Assembly: GCA_016124805.1 (NCBI GenBank)
Contig: WGND01000004.1
Coordinates: 62,001 to 126,000 of the forward strand
Length of the DNA: 64,000 nt
Reading direction: 5' to 3'
DNA from: Hyphomicrobiales bacterium
GTDB lineage: Bacteria > Pseudomonadota > Alphaproteobacteria > Parvibaculales > Parvibaculaceae
The translations under genes and the position numbers were made by a program. Positions 17,484-24,961 of this stretch are shown in pieces. The notes under the pieces were generated by a model, which saw nothing but the letters and a program-made list of their open reading frames with translations, searched no databases and was not told the origin of the DNA. Each line of letters begins with the position of its first letter. Position 1 is the first letter of the stretch.

Positions 17484-17512
17484 TTGACCGGAATGGCGCG
17501 GCAGGCTTTATC
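17484..17512 (+). promoter_or_regulatory. Promoter placing the transcription start at the ycgN start codon
   Basis: TTGACC (17484-17489), a 17-base spacer and TTTATC (17507-17512). The expected transcription start, 6-8 bases past the -10, coincides with the ATG at 17519. No ribosome binding site precedes that ATG, so a leaderless mRNA is likely. Confidence 0.55.
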
Positions 17513-17518
17513 TGCGCC

Positions 17519-17974
17519 ATGGAAAAGCAACCCTTCTGGCGGGTGAAACGCCTCGATGAGATGACGCGACCCGAATGGGAGTCGCTCTGCGACGGCTGCG
17601 CCAAATGCTGTCTGGTGAAGCTTGAGGACGAAGACACGCTGGAGCTGGCCTATACCAATGTGGTTTGCACGCTGCTCGACTGCGAAAGCTGCCAGTGCAC
17701 CGATTATGCAAACCGCTCCGTGCGCGTGCCCGATTGCGTGACGCTGACCCCGCAAAGTCTTGCCGAGATCGACTGGATGCCGACCTCCTGTGCCTATCGG
17801 CTGATCAAGGAGGGGAAAGATTTGCCAAGCTGGCATCCGCTGGTGAGCGGTGAGCAGGAAAGCGTGCATCGTGCCGACATGTCCGTCCGTGGCAAGACGG
17901 TTTTCGAACATGATGTGGCGTTCGAGGATATGGAAGACTATATCGTCGACTGGCCGATGGACGAGCCGGAATAG
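17519..17974 (+). CDS. YcgN/UPF0260 cysteine-cluster protein
   Basis: 151-residue cytoplasmic protein of the UPF0260 family, named for a conserved zinc/iron-cluster-like cysteine pattern. Cysteines occur in [15 protein letters not shown] (about residues 22-36), [15 protein letters not shown] (about 50-64) and VPDC. The opening [15 protein letters not shown] and the central [19 protein letters not shown] are family hallmarks. The molecular function is unknown. It is divergent from the PBP gene; the promoter at 17484-17512 suggests a leaderless transcript. It is followed by palindromic repeats and then the GTA cluster. Confidence 0.88.
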   Translation: MEKQPFWRVKRLDEMTRPEWESLCDGCAKCCLVKLEDEDTLELAYTNVVCTLLDCESCQCTDYANRSVRVPDCVTLTPQSLAEIDWMPTSCAYRLIKEGKDLPSWHPLVSGEQESVHRADMSVRGKTVFEHDVAFEDMEDYIVDWPMDEPE

Positions 17975-17984
17975 GCTTGAGGAA

Positions 17985-18066
17985 GTCGTGGATGACCCGC
18001 ATGAAGCGGGTCATGACGATGATTTGAAATGCCGTCATGGTCCGACTTGTTCGGACCATCCACGTC
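17985..18066. repeat. REP-like palindromic doublet
   Basis: Outer inverted arms CGTGGATG (17987-17994) and CATCCACG (18057-18064) enclose two hairpins, GACCCGC-atgaa-GCGGGTC and GGTCCGA-cttgt-TCGGACC. The single unit GTGGATGNCCGG...CCGGGCATGAC type recurs at 21690 and 29184. Such units are common extragenic repeats in alphaproteobacteria. Confidence 0.75.
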
Positions 18067-18080
18067 TTTAACCATTATTG

Positions 18081-18140
18081 TCCCTCGCCCCTGAGGGGAG
18101 AGGGGGAGGCGGACCGCAAGGTCCGGCGAGGGTGAGTGGG
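18081..18140. repeat. Dispersed CTCTCCCC/GGGGAGAG palindromic element, copy 1
   Basis: Contains CCCCTGAGGGGAGAGGGGG, then GGACCGCAAGGTCCGGCGAGGGTGAG. It shares both blocks with the elements at 21563-21676, 22775-22888 and 25434-25523. Confidence 0.75.
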
Positions 18141-18268
18141 AGGTGCATTTCAAAAAAAATTGCATTTTGTGAGTTATCCCCACTTGCAGCGCAACGCTGC
18201 GACCCTATCTACCATCCATATCAGGAATTGCGCCCGCAGGACGGGCCACCAGAAAAGCTCCTTACAAT

Positions 18269-18682
18269 TTGGCGACACGATTAACCAGCACGACGCGGGC
18301 AACCAGCACAGTGCCGGAACCCAAACCCACGCCGCCGCCTGCGGTGACGCCTGCGCCGAAGAAACGCGCAACGGCCAAACAGCTGGCGACACGGCTGCGT
18401 GACCTGATCGAGCGCGAAATTGCCGATATCGAGGTTGAGGGCAAACGCAAACGTGCAGCGAGCGATCGCGAACGCGCAGCACGGCAACTGGCCTCGCTGG
18501 TGCGCTCGCTTGAAAAGCTGAATGAAATCGATCTGGCCGACAAGGCGCGCCGCGAGGCCCGCGCCGCCGCCCGTAAAACAGAGGATGAAGACCATCGCGC
18601 CGAACTTGAACGCCGCCTCACTCGCCTTGCCACGTTGCTGGCGGCTGAGGCAGGCGCTGATGGCGAGCCTGAGCCAGCATGA
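18269..18682 (+). CDS. GTA g1-like protein, probable small terminase
   Basis: 137 residues, first gene of the GTA cluster. The N-terminal third is Pro/Thr-rich and low in complexity. The rest is a highly charged helical region with RARQLASLVRSLEKLNEI-like heptads (ARQLASLVRSLEKLNEI, about residues 70-87) that resembles GTA g1 proteins, which act as TerS and present DNA to the large terminase. The frame begins with TTG at 18269; a GTG 14 codons later is an alternative and neither has a clear ribosome binding site. It overlaps terL by 23 bases. The identification rests on position and on the helical LEKL region more than on a firm motif. Confidence 0.6.
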   Translation: MATRLTSTTRATSTVPEPKPTPPPAVTPAPKKRATAKQLATRLRDLIEREIADIEVEGKRKRAASDRERAARQLASLVRSLEKLNEIDLADKARREARAAARKTEDEDHRAELERRLTRLATLLAAEAGADGEPEPA

Positions 18683-19901
18683 AGCCCGCGCGCTGCTGGA
18701 AGACTGGCGCTTCTGGGCGCGCGACGATCAATTGGCCCCCGACGCCGACTGGACGACCTGGCTGTTGCTCGGCGGACGCGGCGCGGGCAAGACACGCGCC
18801 GGGGCCGAATGGGTGCGCGGCGAGGTGGCGGCAAAACGCGCCGGCCGCATCGCGCTGATCGGCGAGACGCTGGGCGATGTGCGCGAGGTGATGATTGACG
18901 GGCCCTCGGGCCTGCGTGCGGTGGAGCCGCTGCGCCGCCGCCCGCGCTATGAAGCCTCGCGCAAACGCCTGCTCTGGGAAAACGGCGCGGTGGCCTATGC
19001 CTTTTCGGCGTCCGAACCCGACAGCCTGCGCGGGCCGCAATTTGATGCTGCCTGGGCCGATGAGATTGCCAAATGGCGCTATGCCGAAGCGACATGGGAC
19101 ATGCTGCAATTCGGCCTGCGGCTGGGCGATCAACCGCGTCAGGTGGTGACGACGACACCGCGCCCGGTGCCGATTGTCAAACGCATGCTGAAGGACAGGC
19201 GCACCGTGGTGACGAAGGCAAGCACGCTGATGAACCGCGCCCATCTGGCTGAAGGCTTCTTTGCCAGCGTCATTGCGCGCTATCAGGGCACGCGGCTCGG
19301 GCGGCAGGAGCTCGATGCCGAACTGATCGAGGATAATCCCGATGCGCTGTGGTCCCGCGAGATGATCGAGCAGGCCCGTGTCGGCACGGCCCCGGCGATG
19401 GCGCGCGTTGTGGTGGCGGTGGACCCGCCCGCGACCAGCGGCCCCAAGGCCGATGAATGCGGCATCGTGGTGGCGGGGCGCGATGAGATGGGGCGCGGTT
19501 ACATATTGGAGGACCGCTCGATGGGCGGGCTGACGCCGCTGACCTGGGCGAGCCGCGCGGCCAAGGCCATGCGTGATTTTGAGGCCGACCGGATTGTTGC
19601 CGAAGCCAATCAGGGCGGCGAGATGGTGGCGGCGATCCTGCGACAGGTGGCGCCGCTCGCGCCGCTGAAACTGGTGCGCGCGAGCCGCGGCAAATACAGC
19701 CGGGCCGAACCTGTGGCCGCCCTTTATGAACGCGGGCTTGTGAGCCATGTCGGGCATTTTGCAAGGCTCGAAGATCAGATGTGCGACTACGCACCGGGCA
19801 TGGGGGCCAAGAGCCCCGACCGGCTTGATGCGCTGGTCTGGGCGCTGACCGAGCTGATGCTTGATGGCGAGGCGGGCAAGCCCAAGGTGCGGGGATTGTG
19901 A
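18660..19901 (+). CDS. terL: GTA g2, large terminase subunit
   Basis: 413-residue packaging motor. The N-terminal ATPase has Walker A GGRGAGKTRAGAEWV (about residues 34-48) and a Walker B/coupling region near AAWADEIAKW. The RNaseH-like nuclease begins at VVVAVDPPATSGPKADECG (about 245-265, first catalytic Asp), with a later acidic pair around KSPDRLDALVWAL near the C-terminus. The DNA-packaging terminase of GTAs cuts host DNA in headful fashion. ATG at 18660 is chosen because the conserved protein begins there; the frame is open further upstream inside g1. Overlap with g1 implies coupling. A repeat-filled spacer of 180 bases follows before the portal gene. Confidence 0.93.
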   Translation: MASLSQHEARALLEDWRFWARDDQLAPDADWTTWLLLGGRGAGKTRAGAEWVRGEVAAKRAGRIALIGETLGDVREVMIDGPSGLRAVEPLRRRPRYEASRKRLLWENGAVAYAFSASEPDSLRGPQFDAAWADEIAKWRYAEATWDMLQFGLRLGDQPRQVVTTTPRPVPIVKRMLKDRRTVVTKASTLMNRAHLAEGFFASVIARYQGTRLGRQELDAELIEDNPDALWSREMIEQARVGTAPAMARVVVAVDPPATSGPKADECGIVVAGRDEMGRGYILEDRSMGGLTPLTWASRAAKAMRDFEADRIVAEANQGGEMVAAILRQVAPLAPLKLVRASRGKYSRAEPVAALYERGLVSHVGHFARLEDQMCDYAPGMGAKSPDRLDALVWALTELMLDGEAGKPKVRGL

Positions 19902-19908
19902 ATTTCAC

Positions 19909-20053
19909 CCCTCACCCGGCTCGCGTTGCGACCCGACCTCTCCCCTGAGGGGAGAGGTTATTGAGACCAGAGCCTGAACCCTCTCCCCTCGGGGAGAGGT
20001 TATTGAGACCAGAGCCTGAGCCTTCTCCCTTCGGGGAGAGGGTTGGGTGAGGG
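19909..20053. repeat. Tandem palindromic repeats between terL and portal
   Basis: The unit CTCTCCCC-TGA-GGGGAGAG followed by GTTATTGAGACCAGAGCCTGA occurs at 19938-19978 and again at 19981-20019 (with CTCGGGG in the centre). A third palindrome CTTCTCCCTTCGGGGAGAGG follows at about 20022-20041. The block is framed by CCCCTCACCC and GGGTGAGGGG, giving an overall inverted arrangement. Confidence 0.75.
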
Positions 20054-20083
20054 GGCTTTCTGCAAATGTTGAAAGGAAAGACC

Positions 20084-21295
20084 ATGCCAGCAGATGTGAG
20101 GGCCGGGCCATGGGCGCGGCTGGCCGCGATGATGGGCGCAACGCCCGCACCGCTCGCACCACGCGAGGCCAAGGCAAGCCGCACCGGACCGCTCGTCGCG
20201 CTGTCGCTGACGGGGCGACCTGTCTGGACGCCGCGCGACTATGCAGCGCTGGCGAGCGAAGGCTTTGCAAAAAATGCCGTCGCCTATCGCTGCGTGCGGA
20301 TGATTGCCGAAGCCGCCGCCTCCGTTCCCTGGCTGCTTTATGAGGGCGAGCGCGAACTGAGCCGGCATCCGCTGCTGACATTGCTCAACGAGCCCAATCC
20401 GCAGGAGAGCGGCGCCGACCTGATGGAAAGCTGGTATGGCTTTCTGATGGTCGCGGGCAATGCCTATCTGGAACTGGTGGAGGCGGGCGGCACCCCGCGC
20501 GAACTCTATGCGCTGCGGCCCGACCGTATGAAAGTGGTGCCCGGCGATAATGGCTGGCCGCAGGGCTATGAATATGCCGTCAACGGACGAACGGTGACGA
20601 TCCCGCGCAACGCGCAGACGGGCGAAATGCCGCTCCTGCATTTGCGGCTCTTTCACCCGAGCGATGATCATTATGGCATGAGCCCGCTGGAAGCCGCCGC
20701 CTATGCCATCGATATTCACAATGCGGCGGGTGGCTGGAACAAGGCGTTGCTCGACAATGCGGCGCGACCCTCCGGCGCGCTGGTTTACAAGGGCGGCGAG
20801 GCGGGCATGAACCTGACGGAGGACCAGTTCGAGCGCCTGAAGCGGGAGCTTGCCGATAATTATCAGGGCGCGGGCAATGCCGGACGCCCGCTGCTGCTCG
20901 AAGGCGGGCTGGAATGGACCAGCATGGGGATGACGGCCAAGGACATGGATTTCATCGAGGCCAAACGCGCCGCCGCACGCGACATTGCGCTCGCCTTTGG
21001 CGTGCCGCCCATGTTGCTGGGGATTCCCGGCGACAACACCTATTCAAATTATGCCGAGGCCAATCGCACCTTCTGGCGTCAGACCGTGCTGCCGCTGGTG
21101 GGGCGCACCTCGCGCGCGCTGAGCCGCTGGCTGGCGCGGCGCTACGGGGCGGAGCTCAGGCTCTGGTATGACGCCGATGCGATTGAGGCGCTGGGCAGCG
21201 AACGCGAGGCACTCTGGGCGCGTGTCTCGGCAGCGGATTTTCTGAGCGATGATGAGAAACGGTCGGCGTTGGGGTATGGCAGGACGGAGGCGTGA
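20084..21295 (+). CDS. GTA g3, HK97-type portal protein
   Basis: 403 residues. The portal forms the dodecameric ring through which DNA enters the capsid. The phage_portal pattern is clear: NAVAYRCVRMIAEAAASVPW (about residues 65-85), HPLLTLLNEPNPQESG, LMVAGNAYLELV and LRPDRMKVVPG, then DIALAFGVPPMLLGIPGDNTY split around residues 300-320, and the wing/crown helices. The ATG at 20084 has GAAAGGAAAG upstream; an in-frame ATG six codons earlier is less well placed. The gene follows the repeat-filled spacer and ends 1 base before the next start. Confidence 0.93.
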   Translation: MPADVRAGPWARLAAMMGATPAPLAPREAKASRTGPLVALSLTGRPVWTPRDYAALASEGFAKNAVAYRCVRMIAEAAASVPWLLYEGERELSRHPLLTLLNEPNPQESGADLMESWYGFLMVAGNAYLELVEAGGTPRELYALRPDRMKVVPGDNGWPQGYEYAVNGRTVTIPRNAQTGEMPLLHLRLFHPSDDHYGMSPLEAAAYAIDIHNAAGGWNKALLDNAARPSGALVYKGGEAGMNLTEDQFERLKRELADNYQGAGNAGRPLLLEGGLEWTSMGMTAKDMDFIEAKRAAARDIALAFGVPPMLLGIPGDNTYSNYAEANRTFWRQTVLPLVGRTSRALSRWLARRYGAELRLWYDADAIEALGSEREALWARVSAADFLSDDEKRSALGYGRTEA

Positions 21296-21296
21296 G

Positions 21297-21566
21297 ATGG
21301 AGAGTGAAGCCGGAGAGGCAAATGGCTGGCACCTCGACAAGCGCGTGCCCATTGCCATGATCGTGGCGATCATCATCCAGTCGGGCGCGGGGCTCGTCTG
21401 GGCGGGTGCGGCCAGCGAAAGGCTGGTCTCGCTGGAAGGGCGCTCGCTGCGCACCGACGAAGTGGTGGAGCGCACCGCGCGGCTCGAAGAACAGTCCCAC
21501 GCCATGCGCGCCTCACTCGCCCGCATTGAAGACAAGCTCGACCGCGCTGTGGCAGGGCGAAGGTAA
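21297..21566 (+). CDS. GTA g3.5-like small membrane protein
   Basis: 89 residues: a short charged N-terminus, a transmembrane helix (VPIAMIVAIIIQSGAGLVWAG, about 16-36; 20 of it hydrophobic) and a C-terminal amphipathic helix/coiled coil (RLVSLEGRSLRTDEVVERT to IEDKLDRAVAGRR). The same position in the Rhodobacter GTA holds a small gene called g3.5. Function is unknown. The ribosome binding site GGAGG is inside the end of the portal gene. The last 14 codons are duplicated in degenerate form at 21754-21799. Confidence 0.65.
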   Translation: MESEAGEANGWHLDKRVPIAMIVAIIIQSGAGLVWAGAASERLVSLEGRSLRTDEVVERTARLEEQSHAMRASLARIEDKLDRAVAGRR

Positions 21567-21676
21567 GGCAGCGGTTGTTGCTTCCCCTCACCCGCGCTCA
21601 TGTCATTCGCTTGCCCTCTCCCCTGAGGGGAGAGGGAGAGACGGACCGGATGGTCCGGCGAGGGTGAGGGGCCATG
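21563..21676. repeat. 114-bp direct repeat, copy A (before lepB)
   Basis: Starts GTAAGGCAGCGGTTGTTGCT over the g3.5 stop codon and ends GAGGGTGAGGGGCCATG. By eye it differs from copy B at 22775-22888 in 3 of 114 bases. It contains the CCCTCTCCCCTGAGGGGAGA palindrome and the GGACCG/CGGTCC-type arm. The two copies flank the lepB gene in the same orientation. Confidence 0.85.
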
Positions 21677-21689
21677 GCTGACAAAAGAT

Positions 21690-21717
21690 GGATGTCCGGA
21701 TCAAGTCCGGGCATGAC
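21690..21717. repeat. REP-like hairpin unit
   Basis: GGATGTCCGGATCAAGTCCGGGCATGAC type: arms GTCCGG and CCGGGC around ATCAAGT. It is related to the units at 17985 and 29184 and lies in the lepB-side spacer. Confidence 0.65.
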
Positions 21718-21753
21718 AGCCCAATGAATACCTAAGAAGGTGCATGTGATCGG

Positions 21754-21799
21754 ACGCCATGAAGACAAGCTGGATCGGGCCATGGCGGGGCGAAGGTAA
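21754..21799 (+). pseudogene. Duplicated 3' end of the g3.5 gene
   Basis: Translating this stretch in the right frame gives HEDKLDRAMAGRR and a TAA. The end of g3.5 reads IEDKLDRAVAGRR and a TAA, and both are followed by GGC. The nucleotide match is GAAGACAAGCT...GGGCGAAGGTAAGGC with several substitutions. No start or body of a gene precedes it, so this is a fragment left by duplication or recombination. Confidence 0.8.
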
Positions 21800-21873
21800 G
21801 GCGTGGATTCCCTGTGGAGACTGTCACATTGTTCCCCTAAAGTCGGAACAGTGAAACAGGGTATGGGGTCCCG

Positions 21874-22764
21874 ATGTCTGAGGAAAAAACGATACGAAAG
21901 ACCTGGCTGGTTATCTTGATATTTCTGGTGACTTCACCTGTTGTCGGGATGCTTTATCTGGGTCGATGGTTTTGGGCCTTTGTTTATCTGCTTCTGGGCT
22001 TTGCCATTATCTATTTCACAGAGTCAGTCTGGCAGGTCGGGCCTTTCAGCCCGCAAGGAGCTGCCCTTTTATTGTTCTTTGTCCTGATCGGAATGGTTCA
22101 CGGATCTATCCTTTCCCATCGCAAGGTGGAGTTGCCAGCAGCGAAAGCGATACTCGGCAGCATTTTGACGATTGTGGCCTTTGCGAGTGGATTATGTTTC
22201 GTTTTCTTTTTTGGATTTCTTAATCGTCCATTTGCAATGACGGCAACGTCCATGCTGCCAACACTCAATGCGGGGGACTATTTGCTGGCGGACAAGAGAG
22301 CCTATCGGGAGGACAAGCCTGTCTTTGGTGATGTTATCATTTTCTGGTCGCCAAGCCTGAAAAACTATTTTGTGAAACGTGTGGCAGGATTGCCGGGTGA
22401 CCGCGTGCAGATGAAGCAGGGCGAGCTTTATATCAATGATGAAAAAGTGGCGCGAAAAGAGCTGCCGCCTTTTGAATATGAGCAGCGCGAGGTGGAAGTG
22501 ATCGGCGAATATCGACCGGATGGCCGCATGTATCGTACGTTGAATCTGGCGGATGGCAGCTTTGTCGATGATACAAATGAACTTCTTGTACCGGAGAACC
22601 ACTATTTTGTGCTGGGCGACAATCGGGACAATTCTTCCGATAGCCGACTTGCTGGTCAGATAGGTTTTGTGGATGAGGCTGATATCATCGGGCGTGCCAC
22701 TTATATTTACTGGGACAATCGGAAGAAGGAAACCGTCTTCCGGCCAATCGACGAATTGCCATGA
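21874..22764 (+). CDS. lepB: Signal peptidase I inserted in the GTA cluster
   Basis: 296-residue membrane serine protease that removes Sec/Tat signal peptides. The N-terminal 115 residues hold about four hydrophobic segments, more than the one or two of a standard LepB. The catalytic domain follows: Ser126 in TSMLPTLNAGDYLL, Lys168 in YFVKRVAGLPGDRV, and box E as GDNRDNSSDSR (about 252-262). All catalytic elements are intact. The base composition is visibly less GC-rich than the GTA genes on both sides. Nearly identical 114-bp repeats flank it and a terminator follows. GTA clusters do not normally carry a signal peptidase, so this is an insertion. The ATG has no strong ribosome binding site. 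Confidence 0.88.
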   Translation: MSEEKTIRKTWLVILIFLVTSPVVGMLYLGRWFWAFVYLLLGFAIIYFTESVWQVGPFSPQGAALLLFFVLIGMVHGSILSHRKVELPAAKAILGSILTIVAFASGLCFVFFFGFLNRPFAMTATSMLPTLNAGDYLLADKRAYREDKPVFGDVIIFWSPSLKNYFVKRVAGLPGDRVQMKQGELYINDEKVARKELPPFEYEQREVEVIGEYRPDGRMYRTLNLADGSFVDDTNELLVPENHYFVLGDNRDNSSDSRLAGQIGFVDEADIIGRATYIYWDNRKKETVFRPIDELP

Positions 22765-22774
22765 TCTCCATGGC

Positions 22775-22888
22775 GTAAGGCAGCGGTTGTTGCTTCCCCT
22801 CACCCGCGCTCATGTCATTTGCTTGCCCTCTCCCCTGAGGGGAGAGGGAGAGACGGACCGCTTGGTCCGGCGAGGGTGAGGGGCCATG
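22775..22888. repeat. 114-bp direct repeat, copy B (after lepB)
   Basis: Same sequence and orientation as copy A (21563-21676), with three differences: C to T in the GTCATTCGCTTG stretch and GA to CT in the GGACCGGATGG stretch. It begins 11 bases after the lepB stop. Confidence 0.85.
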
Positions 22889-22912
22889 ACGGCCTTACAA
22901 TTATTAAGAGAC

Positions 22913-22945
22913 AAAGGCGCCCAGGATCGGGCGCCTTTTTGTTTG
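22913..22945 (+). terminator. Rho-independent terminator upstream of GTA g4
   Basis: Stem AAAGGCGCCC / GGGCGCCTTT with an AGGATC loop, then TTTTTGTTT. It sits 24 bases after repeat B and about 15 bases before the g4 start. It would stop lepB transcripts and also read-through from g1-g3.5. Confidence 0.8.
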
Positions 22946-22960
22946 TGAACGGAGGATCAT

Positions 22961-23635
22961 GTGATCGAACAGACCAAGCGCCGGCACGCGGCAAGTCACC
23001 AGCAGGTGATCCGCACCGAATTCAAGAGCGTGAGCGCGGACGGGCATTTTGAAGGCTATGCGAGCCTTTTCGGGGCCGAAGATCTGGGCCGCGACATGGT
23101 GATGCCCGGCGCGTTTCAAGCTTCGCTCGAACGGCGCGGCCCGCGCGGCGTCAAGATGCTCTACCAGCACGATCCCAATGAGGTGATCGGGGTCTGGCAC
23201 AGGGTGGAGGAGGATGCGCGCGGCCTGCATGTGGAAGGCGAATTGCTGGGTGACGTTACCCGCGCCCGCGAGGTGCTGGCGCTGATGCGGGCCGGTGCGA
23301 TTGACGGGCTCTCCATCGGCTATCACGTGGTCAAGGCGCAGGCCGACCGCAAGCGCGGGGCGCGACGGCTGATCGAACTTGATCTCTGGGAAATCTCGGT
23401 GGTGACCTTTCCGATGCTGCCCGATGCCCGCGTGGCGCGCGTGAAGCATGTCAACCGGCCCAATGAACGCGAATTTGAACGCTGGCTGCGATACGAGGCC
23501 GGCTTCAATCAAGAGGAGGCCCACGTGATCATCACGCGTGGCTTCAAATCCCTGAAAGCGTCGCCCATGGCGGCGCTGAGCGACGGCGCACTCGCCCGGA
23601 AGATCCGGTCGGCAGCGCTCACGATCCGACCTTAA
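22961..23635 (+). CDS. GTA g4, HK97-type prohead protease
   Basis: 224 residues. The U35-type prohead protease cleaves the capsid protein's N-terminal delta domain during maturation. Family features: EFKSVSADGHFEGYASLFG (about 20-40), GRDMVMPGAFQASL, KMLYQHDPNEVIGVW with the catalytic His (about residue 70), and IDGLSIGYHVVKA with the catalytic Ser (about 117). The ELDLWEISVVTFPMLPDA segment is also typical. The start is GTG at 22961 with GGAGG at 22951-22955. It comes straight after the terminator, so expression of g4 onwards may need its own promoter. The major capsid gene follows after 17 bases. Confidence 0.92.
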   Translation: MIEQTKRRHAASHQQVIRTEFKSVSADGHFEGYASLFGAEDLGRDMVMPGAFQASLERRGPRGVKMLYQHDPNEVIGVWHRVEEDARGLHVEGELLGDVTRAREVLALMRAGAIDGLSIGYHVVKAQADRKRGARRLIELDLWEISVVTFPMLPDARVARVKHVNRPNEREFERWLRYEAGFNQEEAHVIITRGFKSLKASPMAALSDGALARKIRSAALTIRP

Positions 23636-23652
23636 CCCAACAGGAGAGTTCC

Positions 23653-24951
23653 ATGACTTCATGGCAGAACGACGTCCCGCGCATCGGGACGGCGCTGAAG
23701 ACGCTTGAGCAGAAAAGCGTGGGCGAGCGCCCCGCCGCAACCGAAGTACGCGAGGCGATGGATGAATTTCTGTCCGCCTTTGACGCCTTCAAGGCGGCCA
23801 ATGACGAACGCCTCGACCAGATCGAACGCAAGATGGGCGCCGATGTGGTGACGGAAGACAAGGTGGAGCGCATCAACCGCGCGCTCGACCGCCAGATGAA
23901 AACCGTGGACGAGCTGGCGCTGGCCATGGCACGGCCCGAAATCGGCGGCGAGATGCCGACCCGTCTTGATCCGGCGCGACGCGAACATAAACGCGCCTTC
24001 GACCTTTATGTGCGCAAGGGCGATGCGCCTGATCTGCGCGCACTGGAAGCCAAGGCACTTTCGGCCCAGTCCGACCCCGATGGCGGCTATCTGGTGCCGA
24101 GCGAAACCGAACGGCTGATCGACCGCATCGTCTCGGAAGCCTCGCCCATCCGCGCCATTGCCGGGGTGCGCCAGATCGGGGCGGCGAGCTACAAGAAGCC
24201 TTTCACGACCAGCGGCCCGCAATCGGGCTGGGTCGGCGAAAGCGAAACACGCACCGAAACCGAGGCGCCCAAACTCTCCGAGCTGGAATTTCCGGCGATG
24301 GAACTTTACGCCATGCCTGCGGCCACCAGCACGATGCTCGATGATGCCGCTGTCAATATCGACCAGTGGCTCGCCGAAGAAGTGCAGACCGTCTTTGCCG
24401 AACAGGAAGGCGCGGCCTTTGTGAATGGCGACGGGGTGAAGAAGCCGCGCGGTTTTCTGTCTTATGACGCGGTCGCCAATGCCGACTGGTCCTGGGGCAA
24501 GCTCGGCTATCTGGTGACGGGCAATGCGGGTGCCTTTCCGGTTTCCAATGCCGCCGACACGCTGATCGACATGATCTATGCGGTGAAGGCGGGCTACCGC
24601 GCCAATGGCCGTTTTGTCATGAACCGTTCGACGCAATCGGCGATCCGCAAGTTCAAGGATACCGATGGCAATTATCTCTGGCAGCCGGGCCTGAGCGCGG
24701 GCGCGGCCCCGACGCTGCTCAACTATCCGGTGACGGAGGCCGAAGACATGCCCTCCATCGGCACGGATGCGATGGCGCTTGCCTTTGGCGACTTCAGGCG
24801 CGGCTATCTGATCGTCGACCGGCTGGGGGTGCGCGTGCTGCGCGATCCCTATAGCGCCAAGCCCTATGTGCTTTTCTATACGACCAAGCGCGTGGGCGGC
24901 GGGGTCCAGAATTTCGAAGCGATCAAGCTTCTGAAATTCGGTACGGCGTGA
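23653..24951 (+). CDS. GTA g5, HK97-type major capsid protein
   Basis: 432 residues. The first 115 or so form a charged coiled-coil delta domain, removed by the g4 protease (a linker near ARREHKRAFDLYVRKG). The capsid domain follows, with SDPDGGYLVPSETERLIDR (about 135-153), IRAIAGVRQIG, the beta-hinge region WVGESETRTET and the C-terminal AFGDFRRGYLIVDRLGVRVL. The pattern is that of HK97-fold capsids of GTAs. The ribosome binding site is AGGAGAG before the ATG at 23653. The next gene starts 10 bases after the stop. Confidence 0.94.
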   Translation: MTSWQNDVPRIGTALKTLEQKSVGERPAATEVREAMDEFLSAFDAFKAANDERLDQIERKMGADVVTEDKVERINRALDRQMKTVDELALAMARPEIGGEMPTRLDPARREHKRAFDLYVRKGDAPDLRALEAKALSAQSDPDGGYLVPSETERLIDRIVSEASPIRAIAGVRQIGAASYKKPFTTSGPQSGWVGESETRTETEAPKLSELEFPAMELYAMPAATSTMLDDAAVNIDQWLAEEVQTVFAEQEGAAFVNGDGVKKPRGFLSYDAVANADWSWGKLGYLVTGNAGAFPVSNAADTLIDMIYAVKAGYRANGRFVMNRSTQSAIRKFKDTDGNYLWQPGLSAGAAPTLLNYPVTEAEDMPSIGTDAMALAFGDFRRGYLIVDRLGVRVLRDPYSAKPYVLFYTTKRVGGGVQNFEAIKLLKFGTA

Positions 24952-24961
24952 GGAGGGGCTG

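Larger units (their letters stand above)
17975..18268. other. Spacer before the GTA cluster: repeats and possible control sites
   Basis: No gene seen. It holds two palindromic repeat elements (separate entries) followed by about 125 bases that should contain the GTA promoter. In that part I see the direct repeats TGCATTTCAAA and TGCATTTTGTG about 20 bases apart (18143-18172) and an inverted repeat GCAGCG-CAA-CGCTGC at 18186-18200. I could not fix a convincing -35/-10 pair. A GafA-like or CtrA-type site cannot be assigned by eye. Confidence 0.45.
21567..21873. other. Spacer between g3.5 and lepB
   Basis: About 300 bases with no intact gene. It contains most of repeat copy A, a REP-like unit, a 46-base remnant of the g3.5 3' end (separate entries), and about 70 bases before lepB that should hold its promoter. 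There TTGTTCCCC and GTCGGAACAGTGAAACAGGG are visible but no clear promoter pair. Confidence 0.5.

Noticed and set aside
18174-18183. TTATCCCCA as a DnaA box before the GTA cluster
   Set aside because: Single site with a mismatch to TTATNCACA, no cluster of boxes and no origin genes nearby.
19938-20041. Repeats between terL and portal as a CRISPR array
   Set aside because: Two and a half units that are self-palindromic, no unique spacers of constant length, no cas genes. They belong to the dispersed palindromic family.
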